The notes under the pieces are model-generated. The model was not told where the DNA came from, searched no databases, and saw only the letters and a program-made list of their open reading frames with translations. Below are positions 6,558-13,369 of a stretch of 14,594 bases of DNA, piece after piece (the stretch's first letter is position 1; each line of letters begins with the position of its first letter). Both the position numbers and the translations under genes were made by a program. The DNA is from GCA-2748575 sp033722575 (GTDB lineage Bacteria > Pseudomonadota > Gammaproteobacteria > Pseudomonadales > Ketobacteraceae): assembly GCA_033722575.1 (NCBI GenBank), contig JAWVYU010000094.1:1-14594 (forward strand), read 5' to 3'.

Positions 6558-8171
6558 TTACCGTCGGGCACGCATCCGGCCAAACAGCAACAGCCCCAGA
6601 AGCAGAGCTGTTCCAACGCTGCCGCCGCTGCCCGGTCCACCGGAATCGCCAGACCCAGAGTCGGAACCGGAGTCAGAGCCCAGGCTGACCTCATCGATCC
6701 ATGCGCGGTCAGCGCCGATATCAATGCTGAAATCCTTGGTGTAGACAAAGGTAACCAGCCGGACACCCGTGGTGTTCAAATTGATTGTCTGCCAGTCCTG
6801 ATTGCCGCTGATAAATTGCTGCAATACTCCGTCCTTGCGGATTTCGAGGCCATCAAAATCCGCTTCGGAACTGACTTTTACCCGTGCAGACAATGATGAC
6901 TGACCGGAGACATCCACCGCCAGCACCGAACTGGAGTTAGCGTTAATAGTGCCGGATCCCAGGGAAAAGCCATCTTCGGCCACATCGGAAATGCCCCAGG
7001 GGCTGTCTCCTCCGGTGTACCAGTTGAGTCCGGAATTATTGATGGCGTTGCTGACATCAAGGCTTGTCAGTATCTCCACTTCCAGTTCTGTCGTGACCAG
7101 CGGAGTGACGGCGGAATCCGTAGTCACCTGCAGATCGGCACGTTTGACTGCGCCCTCATCGGACGAGACCGCAGACACGGTAATGCCGCAGGTAGCGCCG
7201 CCGGACAACAGCCCCTGACACTGATCATCGATAATGGAAAAGTCGGCGGCATGGGTGCCGGAAAGCTGGGCGTCCGACAGGAGTGCGCCGGCTTCACTGT
7301 TGTTGGCCACTCCCAGAGAGTAAGTGACTGCCATGCCGGGTATGGAATACACCAGTCGCGGCGCATTGATCACCGCCAGTCCCTGGGTATTGTCGGCGAT
7401 CCAGTCGAGGTAAGCGGCGGTTTTCGTGTACACGCCATAGTCGCCGGCGCTGGCACATTCAGCCGGACCGAAACTGACAATGCCCACATGCTTCAGCCCG
7501 CTGGCGGTATCCACCAGCAGCGGTCCGCCGCTGTCGCCGCTGCAGGAATCCTCGCCGTTAAAGTCTTCTCCGGCACACAGCAGGTCGTCATCGTACACAC
7601 TGCCCACGCGGCTGGCGCATTCGGCTGCACTGCGAACCGGCAGTTCCACCCCGTAAAGACGGTCCGGGACCGGAGGGTTTTCACCGGTGGACTGCACGCC
7701 CCACCCCAGCACCAGCGCAATGGTACCACCGGTAATCGCCGCCATTTCCTCGCTGGTAACAAGTTCGGCGGGCGTATTGACGGAATCCCGGGAAAGTTTC
7801 AGCAGGGCGATATCGTTGTCCACCTCAAAACCGTCCCGGTAATCTTCGTGAATCACAATCTGTTCGATGGTAATGGATTCCGCGGAGCTGCTGGTTTTAT
7901 CCAGGCTGCCGATCACCGCTTTGATGAATTCCGGGCTCATGCCTTCAATACAGTGAGCCGCTGTCAGTACCCAGCGCTCATCAATCAGGGTGCCGCCACA
8001 GAACGCCTGGCTGCCTGTTCTTGTCTGGATGGAGACGATCCAGGGGTAGTTTTCGGTGACCTCATAGCCGCCGATAATCCGGGCGGCAACCCGGTCCTGT
8101 GCCTGGCTGGTGACGCTGAGCATTGCCAGGGCGGCGAATGCCAATGACTGAAGAGTGCTGGGGTATTTCAT
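6558..8171 (-). CDS. Secreted trypsin-like serine endopeptidase with accessory beta domains and GlyGly-CTERM tail
   Basis: This 537-residue S1-family protease has a signal peptide (residues 1 to about 24, SQA before Q25) and a short propeptide ending at R31, where cleavage would give the active N-terminus IIGGYEV. The catalytic triad is H73 (LTAAHC), D120 (DNDIALL) and S214 (GDSGGP). D208, six residues before the serine, matches the Asp at the base of the trypsin pocket and predicts cleavage after Arg or Lys. After about residue 270 come an Ig-like domain (about 270-370) and a jelly-roll-like domain (about 370-495), then a Ser/Asp/Gly linker. The tail is Gly-Ser-Gly-Gly, a hydrophobic helix (about 519-531) and a basic end: a GlyGly-CTERM signal. 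Such tails are processed by rhombosortase, and in Vibrio the comparable protease VesB leaves by type II secretion. AGGA lies before the start at 8171. Confidence 0.93.
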   Translation of the reverse strand: MKYPSTLQSLAFAALAMLSVTSQAQDRVAARIIGGYEVTENYPWIVSIQTRTGSQAFCGGTLIDERWVLTAAHCIEGMSPEFIKAVIGSLDKTSSSAESITIEQIVIHEDYRDGFEVDNDIALLKLSRDSVNTPAELVTSEEMAAITGGTIALVLGWGVQSTGENPPVPDRLYGVELPVRSAAECASRVGSVYDDDLLCAGEDFNGEDSCSGDSGGPLLVDTASGLKHVGIVSFGPAECASAGDYGVYTKTAAYLDWIADNTQGLAVINAPRLVYSIPGMAVTYSLGVANNSEAGALLSDAQLSGTHAADFSIIDDQCQGLLSGGATCGITVSAVSSDEGAVKRADLQVTTDSAVTPLVTTELEVEILTSLDVSNAINNSGLNWYTGGDSPWGISDVAEDGFSLGSGTINANSSSVLAVDVSGQSSLSARVKVSSEADFDGLEIRKDGVLQQFISGNQDWQTINLNTTGVRLVTFVYTKDFSIDIGADRAWIDEVSLGSDSGSDSGSGDSGGPGSGGSVGTALLLGLLLFGRMRARR

Positions 8172-8332
8172 GGGTTATCCTGCCAAAATCCCTTTGATTC
8201 ATGATGTTTTCGTAGCCCGAAATGATAGAGAAACCCGCTGCGCCATGCCACCCGGCCCACGTAATAATATGTAATCAATCAGTGTAGGATATTACCCTTT
8301 ACAGCGCCTGTTCTTTAGGGCTCCGAAAGTCC
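8172..8332 (-). promoter_or_regulatory. Upstream region of the protease gene with phased GTAAT elements
   Basis: This 161-base gap holds no gene. GTAAT occurs at 8261-8265 and 8271-8275 (10 bp apart), and its inverse ATTAC at 8291-8295, so the copies are spaced near whole helical turns. TATCAT (minus strand, 8223-8228) is a possible -10 without a good -35. No clear terminator for the upstream gene is seen. The assignment as protease control region rests on position only. Confidence 0.3.
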
Positions 8333-9622
8333 TTACTCCTTGTTTTTACTCTGCTTTTCCCGTTGAGCCCGCTGTTCGCGGGTAGCCTGTTCCAGTGTAT
8401 CCACCAGCCGGGCCAGCAGGCTTTTTGGCTCGCTGTCGTCGCCGGCGCTGGCCAGATCATCCTGTCGCTCCAGCATGGCCCGGGTTTCCTGTTCCAGGCG
8501 GGCCATGGCGCTGTTCAGTGAATCATCCGGTTCGTGGGCTTCGGCCTCCAGGGCTGCCCGCTGCTCACCGCGATCAAAGCGCTGTTCCAGGTGTGCTTCC
8601 TTGTCCGGCTCCCGCTCGCTGAGGTCGATCTGCTGTACCGCACCCACCTGTCCGGTTTCATGGATGAAAATACCTGTGCGCCGGACCTGTCCATAGTCAT
8701 TATGGTAATGATCCCGCAGGGAAAACGGTGATTCACCACTTTGGGTGCCGATCGCGGCAATACCGGCGGTTTCCAGATCGGTTAACCGGTCATTGCCATG
8801 CTCATCCCGGGTCCATACCTGCAGTTTGCCGTACACACTGTCCCCCGCATCGATAAATCCGTTGCCGTCTTCATCATGTTCCGCCAGGTCCTGGAAGCCG
8901 TTGCCACTTTGCGGTCCGAACAGTTCGGAGCCATTGTTGATTTTTCCGTCCTGATTTTTATCCAGTACCAGAAATCCCGACCCGGACCCGGCGAAGGTCA
9001 GATTTTCTTTCTCGCCGTCACTGTCAATATCGAACCGGAACACACTGCTGCTCAAATGATTGATGTCCCCCTGCAAATGTATGATCAGCGGATCGGTGCG
9101 ACGGGTAACTTTTTCCGCATAAGTCCCCCGGGCTTCCTGATAAAGAAAGTCACTGCTGGCCTGGGCGTAAAACTGAAAATCAATGGCCCTGCCGTCGTCG
9201 GTGAGGATTTCTCCCCGGGCCAGGAACGCAAGCTGCTGATGACTGGAAATTTCATAGTAGCTGCCGCTGGCGCTCCATGACGCCGCCGGCCTGCTGGAAG
9301 GGGATGTCGGCTGAAATTCCCGGATCCGCACGCTGTGGGCGTAAAAGCGTTCCAGCGCGGAATGAACCGCTTTCCGAGTGGTCAGCTGCCGGGCAGCAGC
9401 GTCCCCCTGTCGGCGAATCAGGGACGCAGAATAGGTGTCCCGGCTTGACGAGCTACGCAGCAGTGACCGTTGTTCTGAGCGGGCTACACCCGCACCGGCA
9501 ACCGGTGCTTCGTTTGTCTGCTGAGAAAAAGGCTGCGTGGCGAATTTGTCTTTCATGGTTGCTTCAGACGTGCGCTGACGGTAGTCAGCGGAGAACTGAA
9601 TACTGGCGGATACAATTTTCAT
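8333..9622 (-). CDS. Conserved cytosolic protein with EF-hand-like calcium loops, function unknown
   Basis: This 429-residue protein has no signal peptide or membrane segment. Residues 198-261 carry acidic loops: DIDSDG (198-203), DKNQDGKINNGSE (221-233, close to an EF-hand loop) and DEDGNGFIDAGD (250-261). They sit in a context (GFLVLDKN, SELFGPQSGNGFQDLA, KLQVW) that I recognise from a gammaproteobacterial family of uncharacterised proteins. The start MKIVSASIQFSADY is also family-like. Residues 1-80 are Ser/Arg/Gln-rich and probably disordered. From about 345 to the end it is highly charged (Glu/Arg/Lys), likely helical or coiled coil. The start at 9622 has GGAG 8 bases upstream. It stands alone between a LysR gene and the protease. 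Calcium binding is likely from the loops; the biological role is not known. Confidence 0.8.
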   Translation of the reverse strand: MKIVSASIQFSADYRQRTSEATMKDKFATQPFSQQTNEAPVAGAGVARSEQRSLLRSSSSRDTYSASLIRRQGDAAARQLTTRKAVHSALERFYAHSVRIREFQPTSPSSRPAASWSASGSYYEISSHQQLAFLARGEILTDDGRAIDFQFYAQASSDFLYQEARGTYAEKVTRRTDPLIIHLQGDINHLSSSVFRFDIDSDGEKENLTFAGSGSGFLVLDKNQDGKINNGSELFGPQSGNGFQDLAEHDEDGNGFIDAGDSVYGKLQVWTRDEHGNDRLTDLETAGIAAIGTQSGESPFSLRDHYHNDYGQVRRTGIFIHETGQVGAVQQIDLSEREPDKEAHLEQRFDRGEQRAALEAEAHEPDDSLNSAMARLEQETRAMLERQDDLASAGDDSEPKSLLARLVDTLEQATREQRAQREKQSKNKE

Positions 9623-9691
9623 GACGCGCTCCGGTAAGTCAGCGCATCCCTTGGGATGAGGTTGAGGTTTTTTCGTTACTGCTCAGAATAA

Positions 9692-9718
9692 CTATCGGCA
9701 GCCCGGCCCGACGCTGAA
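9692..9718 (-). promoter_or_regulatory. Weak sigma28-like promoter candidate before the EF-hand-like gene
   Basis: On the minus strand, TTCAGCGT (9711-9718), 12 bases, then GCCGATAG (9692-9699). The second element matches the flagellar sigma28 -10 consensus GCCGATAA at seven of eight positions. The first matches the -35 poorly. No flagellar gene is in the window, so chance is quite possible. Confidence 0.2.
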
Positions 9719-9722
9719 GACA

Positions 9723-10676
9723 TCAGGTACCATCTACGCTAGTTTGGTTAGCAAGGTAACGGGCAATCCGTGCCCTCAGTTCGGCCTCCCGCTCGATAAA
9801 ATAGCGGGTAATAAAATGGATAAACTCTTTGGTTTTCTGGGAGAGATAACGGGGCTGGTTGTAAATGATATGCACGTTCTGACTGGGGGTTTCGAACTCC
9901 GGTAATACATGGATCAGGCGGCCGGATTCCAGATGTCGCTGGATCAGATAAAAGGGCAGGGCGGCAATTCCCAGGCCGGTCAGGGTGGCATGGTAGGCCA
10001 GGTCCAGGTCATTGGTGGCAAACCGCATGGGCCGCTCCATCAGCTTCGCTGCCCGCGCCAGGTTCTTCACCTTGCGCAAGTCGGCAAACTCGTTGCCACT
10101 CACTATGATCAGCTCATGGCTGGCCAGATCATTCAGGCTGTGGGGGTGCCCGTTTTGCGCCAGATACTGTGGTGTGGCGCAGAGCACCAGGTTGAACGGG
10201 CCCATAGTGCGGGCCACCAGGCGGGAGTCAGGCAGATCACCCAGGTGAATGCCCACATCATATCCGGTACTGACCAGATCCATGGGCGCGTCACTGATCA
10301 GCAGGTCCACCTGGATATTGGGGTAGGCACGGCAAAAATCATCCACCACCCTGGCCAGCATGGAGCGCCCGAAAATGGATGGCACCCAGACCCTCAGCAG
10401 GCCCCGGGGCGACTGGTCCAGATCCTTGATCATCTGCTCGGTTTCTTCCAGTTCTTCCAGCATGCGCTTGCAGCGCTCGTAATAGAGTATCCCGGCCTCC
10501 GTGGGGCTGATGGATCGGGTGGTGCGATGCAGCAACCTTACCCCAAGACGGGTTTCCAGCTGGCTGATCTGCTTGGAGACGGCCGACGGGGTCAGACCCA
10601 TCTGGTGGGCCACTTGCGAAAAGTTTTTGGCTTCCACGGCAGCCACATAGATCTGAAGCGGATTAGGGTATGACAT
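9723..10676 (-). CDS. LysR-family transcriptional regulator, divergent from the diiron protein gene
   Basis: This 317-residue regulator has an N-terminal winged helix-turn-helix (residues about 4-62, with NFSQVAHQMGLTPSAVSKQI at 18-37 and the wing-region motif LLHRTTRSISPTEAG). A linker helix and an effector-binding domain (about 90-295) follow. The RTTR-S-TEAG wing is typical of the large CrgA-like LysR subgroup. The C-terminal 25 residues after the effector domain are Arg/Glu/Ala-rich, slightly longer than usual. The start at 10676 fits the family's N-terminus, but its ribosome-binding site is weak (AAGG rather far upstream). It faces the diiron protein gene across 123 bases, the classic arrangement for a LysR regulator and its target. 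A TATAAT on its own strand (10736-10741) is a likely -10. Confidence 0.93.
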   Translation of the reverse strand: MSYPNPLQIYVAAVEAKNFSQVAHQMGLTPSAVSKQISQLETRLGVRLLHRTTRSISPTEAGILYYERCKRMLEELEETEQMIKDLDQSPRGLLRVWVPSIFGRSMLARVVDDFCRAYPNIQVDLLISDAPMDLVSTGYDVGIHLGDLPDSRLVARTMGPFNLVLCATPQYLAQNGHPHSLNDLASHELIIVSGNEFADLRKVKNLARAAKLMERPMRFATNDLDLAYHATLTGLGIAALPFYLIQRHLESGRLIHVLPEFETPSQNVHIIYNQPRYLSQKTKEFIHFITRYFIEREAELRARIARYLANQTSVDGT

Positions 10677-10698
10677 CAGCTGATTTGTGCCTTTTTTT

Positions 10699-10717
10699 CA
10701 TAAATGTTTTTATTATG
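10699..10717. promoter_or_regulatory. Dyad CATAA-N9-TTATG in the divergent promoter region
   Basis: CATAA (10699-10703) and TTATG (10713-10717) are inverted copies 9 bases apart. The dyad lies just upstream of where the -35 of the plus-strand promoter would be, about -42 from its estimated start site. That position suits activation by the divergently encoded LysR protein. Its AT-rich makeup makes chance possible. Confidence 0.35.
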
Positions 10718-10735
10718 TATCGCTTTACCCTCTGG

Positions 10736-10743
10736 ATTATAGT
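10736..10743. promoter_or_regulatory. Overlapping back-to-back -10 elements for LysR and the diiron gene
   Basis: The minus strand reads a perfect TATAAT (10741-10736) toward the LysR gene, and the plus strand reads TATAGT (10738-10743) toward the diiron gene. The two share four base pairs, so RNA polymerase could hardly occupy both. Neither has a good -35 at 16-18 bases, as expected for regulated promoters. Confidence 0.45.
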
Positions 10744-10745
10744 TA

Positions 10746-10768
10746 ATTTCACGCCAACACAGTGAAAT
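10746..10768. promoter_or_regulatory. Perfect 7-bp dyad ATTTCAC-N9-GTGAAAT, candidate operator
   Basis: ATTTCAC (10746-10752) and GTGAAAT (10762-10768) are exact inverted copies 9 bases apart. The site covers the expected start of the diiron gene transcript and the -35 zone of the LysR promoter. A protein bound here could repress both. Its half-sites contain A-N11-T, not the usual T-N11-A, so the binder may be the LysR or another dimeric regulator. Confidence 0.5.
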
Positions 10769-10786
10769 GCGCCCGCGCAGGATGAC

Positions 10787-10792
10787 AGAGGA
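10787..10792 (+). promoter_or_regulatory. Ribosome-binding site that sets the diiron gene start at 10800
   Basis: AGAGGA stands 7 bases before the ATG at 10800. The longer in-frame ATG at 10767 lies inside the dyad and has no such site, so 10800 is preferred. Confidence 0.75.
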
Positions 10793-10799
10793 TTACTCC

Positions 10800-11915
10800 A
10801 TGCCCATGAAAACCGTTTCCCGGCCACCCAGTGACATTCGTTATTTTCCCGATGCCGACGATCTGGCGTCCCGCATGTCACCGGAGCACGTGGAGCATGT
10901 GCGGGAGATATTCAATACACCCCTGACCGGCGCCTATAACTGGGATTATCAGAGCTGCGACGGCAGGATTCGCAAGCTGTACAAGCTGGGCAAGGAACTG
11001 AACTGGGATGCAGAAATGAACCTGGACTGGTCGGATACACTGCCCCGAACGGAATTCTGTACTGATCAGAACTTTAATCTGTTCCGGGGCTATGAACCCT
11101 ACGACGCTCTGTCGGAGGAGGACAAGATCCGCTTTGACTGGCATCAGCTGGCCAGCAACCTGAGCCAGTTTCTGCACGGTGAGCAGGGTGCCCTGCTGGT
11201 GGCATCCCAGCTGGTGAGCTGTGCGCCCACCTATGATGCGAAACTCTATGCGGCCTCACAAAGTTTCGATGAAGCTCGCCATGTGGAAGTGTTCAACACC
11301 TTTATCCAGAAAGAGATCGGCTTTATGTATCCTGTGCACCCCGGGCTTAAGGCGCTGCTGGACAAGATTCTGACGGATCCCCGCTGGGATCTGAAATTTA
11401 TCGGTATGCAGATTATTCTGGAAGGGCTGGCCCTGGCGGCGTTCAAATCCAACCGGGCGGCTACCCGGATACCGGTACTTAACGAGTTGCTGCGTCTGGT
11501 GATACGGGATGAGGCGCGTCACGTCACCTTTGGAGTGAACTATCTTGAGGAATACTGCAAAAACCTGACCGATCAGGAGCGGGAGGACCGAGGCCAGTTC
11601 GCCTACGAAGCCTGTGTGGTCATGCGCGACCGGCTGATCAGTGATGATGTATTTCTGGAATTTGGCTGGGACCCTGAAGCCGCCCGGGAACGGGTGCTGG
11701 CAAGCACGGTGCTGGGGGATTTTCGCAACATTCTGTTCAGCCGGATTGTTCCCAACCTGAAACGTATCGGTTTGCTGACCGAGGCGGTGCGCCCCCGGTT
11801 CGAGGCGCTGGGTTTGCTGGATTACGAACACCTGGACAGTGATGCGGAAATCGACTGGGCCAGGCTGTCAAAGCCCCTGTTTGACGGCCGGGAGGGTGAC
11901 AGCAGGGTAGCCTGA
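10800..11915 (+). CDS. Ferritin-like diiron protein, probable oxygenase or oxidase of unknown substrate
   Basis: This protein, 371 residues from the preferred start, carries a complete ferritin-like diiron site: E128 (FLHGEQGALL), E158 and H161 (FDEARHVEVF), E208 (IILEGLALAA), E238 and H241 (RDEARHVTFG). The two halves have the same 30-residue spacing from lone Glu to EXXH, as in a four-helix carboxylate-bridged diiron fold. Such proteins activate oxygen to oxidise, hydroxylate or desaturate a substrate. The residue four before E238 is valine, where AurF/CmlI N-oxygenases have an extra histidine ligand, so it is probably not a standard AurF enzyme. No signal peptide is seen, so it should be cytosolic. 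It is monocistronic: a LysR gene diverges from it and a strong terminator follows. No ferredoxin or reductase partner is in the window, so the electron source is unknown. Confidence 0.82.
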   Translation: MPMKTVSRPPSDIRYFPDADDLASRMSPEHVEHVREIFNTPLTGAYNWDYQSCDGRIRKLYKLGKELNWDAEMNLDWSDTLPRTEFCTDQNFNLFRGYEPYDALSEEDKIRFDWHQLASNLSQFLHGEQGALLVASQLVSCAPTYDAKLYAASQSFDEARHVEVFNTFIQKEIGFMYPVHPGLKALLDKILTDPRWDLKFIGMQIILEGLALAAFKSNRAATRIPVLNELLRLVIRDEARHVTFGVNYLEEYCKNLTDQEREDRGQFAYEACVVMRDRLISDDVFLEFGWDPEAARERVLASTVLGDFRNILFSRIVPNLKRIGLLTEAVRPRFEALGLLDYEHLDSDAEIDWARLSKPLFDGREGDSRVA

Positions 11916-11961
11916 AGGATTGTCTGATTAATCCGGAACCGTTGGGAAAACGCTGAACCTG

Positions 11962-12000
11962 ATCCCCCGGGGTGCCATGGCGCCCGGGGGATTTTTATTT
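11962..12000 (+). terminator. Rho-independent terminator after the diiron gene
   Basis: ATCCCCCGGG (11962-11971) pairs with CCCGGGGGAT (11983-11992), and the inner bases also pair in part (GCC with GGC). TTTTTATTT follows at once. The stop codon is 47 bases upstream. It should work on the plus strand only, since the other side has no T-run. Confidence 0.93.
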
Positions 12001-12006
12001 GCACCA

Positions 12007-12035
12007 CTGACACCTCAACGCTGGCTGTCTATGCT
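12007..12035 (+). promoter_or_regulatory. Sigma70 promoter candidate for the glycosyltransferase operon
   Basis: CTGACA (12007-12012, five of six) and TATGCT (12030-12035, four of six) are separated by 17 bases. They lie just after the terminator and about 30 bases before the glycosyltransferase start, giving a short leader. Confidence 0.5.
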
Positions 12036-12063
12036 ATTAGAGTAATGGACATTGGGGGGTGTC

Positions 12064-13020
12064 ATGAAAGTACTGTGGCTGACACTGGCAGACAACAAAG
12101 AGGCCCTGTACGGTTTTACTGAAAGGTTAAGCCAGCTGTATGAGCTGACCTGTCACTGGTTGACCGGCAAAGAGGCAAAAAATATCGCCAGAATCGTGGG
12201 TGGCCCGCAAATCAAGGGATTTGACCGGGTGGTGGTGATGTTGCCGTTACCGCTTCTGGTCAAACAGTCCGCCTACCTGCGCTGCATTCCCGATATTGTG
12301 CTGATTCAGCCTGATTTGCCCCCAGCCATGAAGGCGGGCACAGGCGATGCCGAGAAATTTCTCAGGCTGCTTCCCGTCATGCCCTGGGTGCGTTTGCTGA
12401 TCCCCGCAGGCGAAGGGGTTTCCCGGCTGGAAAAGCTGGGGGTGGATCTGGGGTTGGTGCCCCTTGGCCTGAATGCTCTCTGGTTCCGGGATAACAATGA
12501 AAACCGCCGCTATCAGGCCGCCATCCTGGCTGACCCTGAAAACCCGCCCCTGAGGGAGCGAAAATCGCTGTTGTTTGACATCAAAACCCAGAACAAGCTG
12601 CAGATTTTTGATATAGCGGAAGGACAGGCTCTGGTGGATCAGTTGAATCAGGCAGGCATCGTGATATGCAATGATCAGGGTTGTGCCCGCTACCGGACGC
12701 TCAATTTTCAGGCCATGGCCTGTGGAGCGGCTCTGATGACCTGGGACAGAGGAGCCAGGGAAAACCAGTGGCTGGGCTTTGAGGATATGGTGAACGTAGT
12801 GCTGTATCAGGATGCCCGTTCAGCCCAGGCCAAAATCAACTTTCTGAAACGTCATGGCGACGCGCTGGACTCGATCCGTGAAAGTGGCAAGGCACTGGCC
12901 CTGGAAAAGCACAGTAACAGGGCGCTGGCGGAAAAGCTGGCGGAATATCTGGTAAATCCATTGCAACGGTTTGAGGGCGATGATATTGAAGATGCACTGC
13001 GTTTCAGATTTTTCCGCTAG
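12064..13020 (+). CDS. Glycosyltransferase family 1-like protein (CgeB-type C-terminal domain)
   Basis: This 318-residue protein from the ATG at 12064 has an upstream G-run (12054-12059) serving as a poor ribosome-binding site; a TTG four codons earlier (12052) is less likely. The N-terminus MKVLWLTLAD is the first Rossmann strand of a GT-B fold, and residues about 195-290 match the CgeB/Glyco_trans_1_2 pattern: RTLNFQAMACG (211-221), a strand with LMTWDRG, VVLYQD and a C-terminal helix with the conserved KHSNRALAEKL. Family members transfer sugars from nucleotide donors to surface or spore glycans. The usual Glu before AMACG is Gln216 here, so activity or donor use may differ. No signal peptide or membrane helix is seen. 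It begins a four-gene plus-strand run with an orphan, an epimerase and a membrane protein. The fold is fairly safe; substrate and product are unknown. Confidence 0.72.
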   Translation: MKVLWLTLADNKEALYGFTERLSQLYELTCHWLTGKEAKNIARIVGGPQIKGFDRVVVMLPLPLLVKQSAYLRCIPDIVLIQPDLPPAMKAGTGDAEKFLRLLPVMPWVRLLIPAGEGVSRLEKLGVDLGLVPLGLNALWFRDNNENRRYQAAILADPENPPLRERKSLLFDIKTQNKLQIFDIAEGQALVDQLNQAGIVICNDQGCARYRTLNFQAMACGAALMTWDRGARENQWLGFEDMVNVVLYQDARSAQAKINFLKRHGDALDSIRESGKALALEKHSNRALAEKLAEYLVNPLQRFEGDDIEDALRFRFFR

Positions 13021-13088
13021 CAAAACAATAACAACGCACAATAAAAAAACCGGAACAGGAAAAACAGCAATAACAGAGGAGACACATC

Positions 13089-13361
13089 ATGCAAATACCG
13101 GAAAACGGACTCACCAACCATGAAGTGACCATCTGCCTTCAGGGAGGCGCGATTCTGGGGCCCTATCATGCCACCTGGAGCAAGGACTCATCCAGTGATG
13201 TCAGGGAACTGAGCAAGGACTACGAAAGCTTTCTCAAGGGAGAGTCCCAAAAGCGCTTCAAGTACCACCTCCACGACACCTACACCAACTCTGTTCATTG
13301 TCTGATTCTGAAGTTTGAAGACGTGACCGGCATCTACGATAACGTCAAGCTGCGCGGCTGA
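13089..13361 (+). CDS. Small orphan protein of 90 residues, function unknown
   Basis: I do not recognise this protein. It starts at ATG 13089 behind a strong ribosome-binding site (AGAGGAGA) and ends 8 bases before the epimerase start, so it is very likely translated and coupled to that gene. It has no signal peptide or membrane helix. The N-terminal part (about 10-30, HEVTICLQGGAILGPYHATW) and the C-terminal part (about 67-88, VHCLILKFEDVTGIYDNVKL) look like beta strands. The middle (about 33-60) is charged and probably helical. Cysteines are at residues 16 and 70. A 68-base A-rich gap with no terminator separates it from the glycosyltransferase. Coding is judged from start signal, spacing and composition; the longer overlapping frame on the other strand (13334-13990) covers only its end. 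Confidence 0.72.
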   Translation: MQIPENGLTNHEVTICLQGGAILGPYHATWSKDSSSDVRELSKDYESFLKGESQKRFKYHLHDTYTNSVHCLILKFEDVTGIYDNVKLRG

Positions 13362-13369
13362 GGTCCGGA

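Noticed and set aside
6474..6688. Small basic open frame starting MKWRKVAREN on the plus strand within the composite hairpin
   Set aside because: Its start lies inside the inverted repeat, it runs antisense into the protease gene, and no convincing plus-strand promoter precedes it.
9645..9658. Palindrome CATCCC-TT-GGGATG as a possible terminator
   Set aside because: The stem is short, the nearest T-run is about 10 bases away and on the plus strand, where no gene reads toward it.
10767..10799. Longer start for the diiron gene at ATG 10767
   Set aside because: It would begin inside the ATTTCAC/GTGAAAT dyad, has no ribosome-binding site and adds an unconserved-looking Arg-rich dozen residues; 10800 has AGAGGA at 7 bases.
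10800..11915. Calling the diiron protein an AurF-type p-aminobenzoate N-oxygenase
   Set aside because: The extra histidine ligand four residues before the second EXXH is valine here, and no biosynthetic genes are nearby.
12052..12063. TTG start at 12052 for the glycosyltransferase
   Set aside because: The ATG at 12064 starts directly with the first Rossmann strand, and the G-rich run falls upstream of it as a ribosome-binding site.
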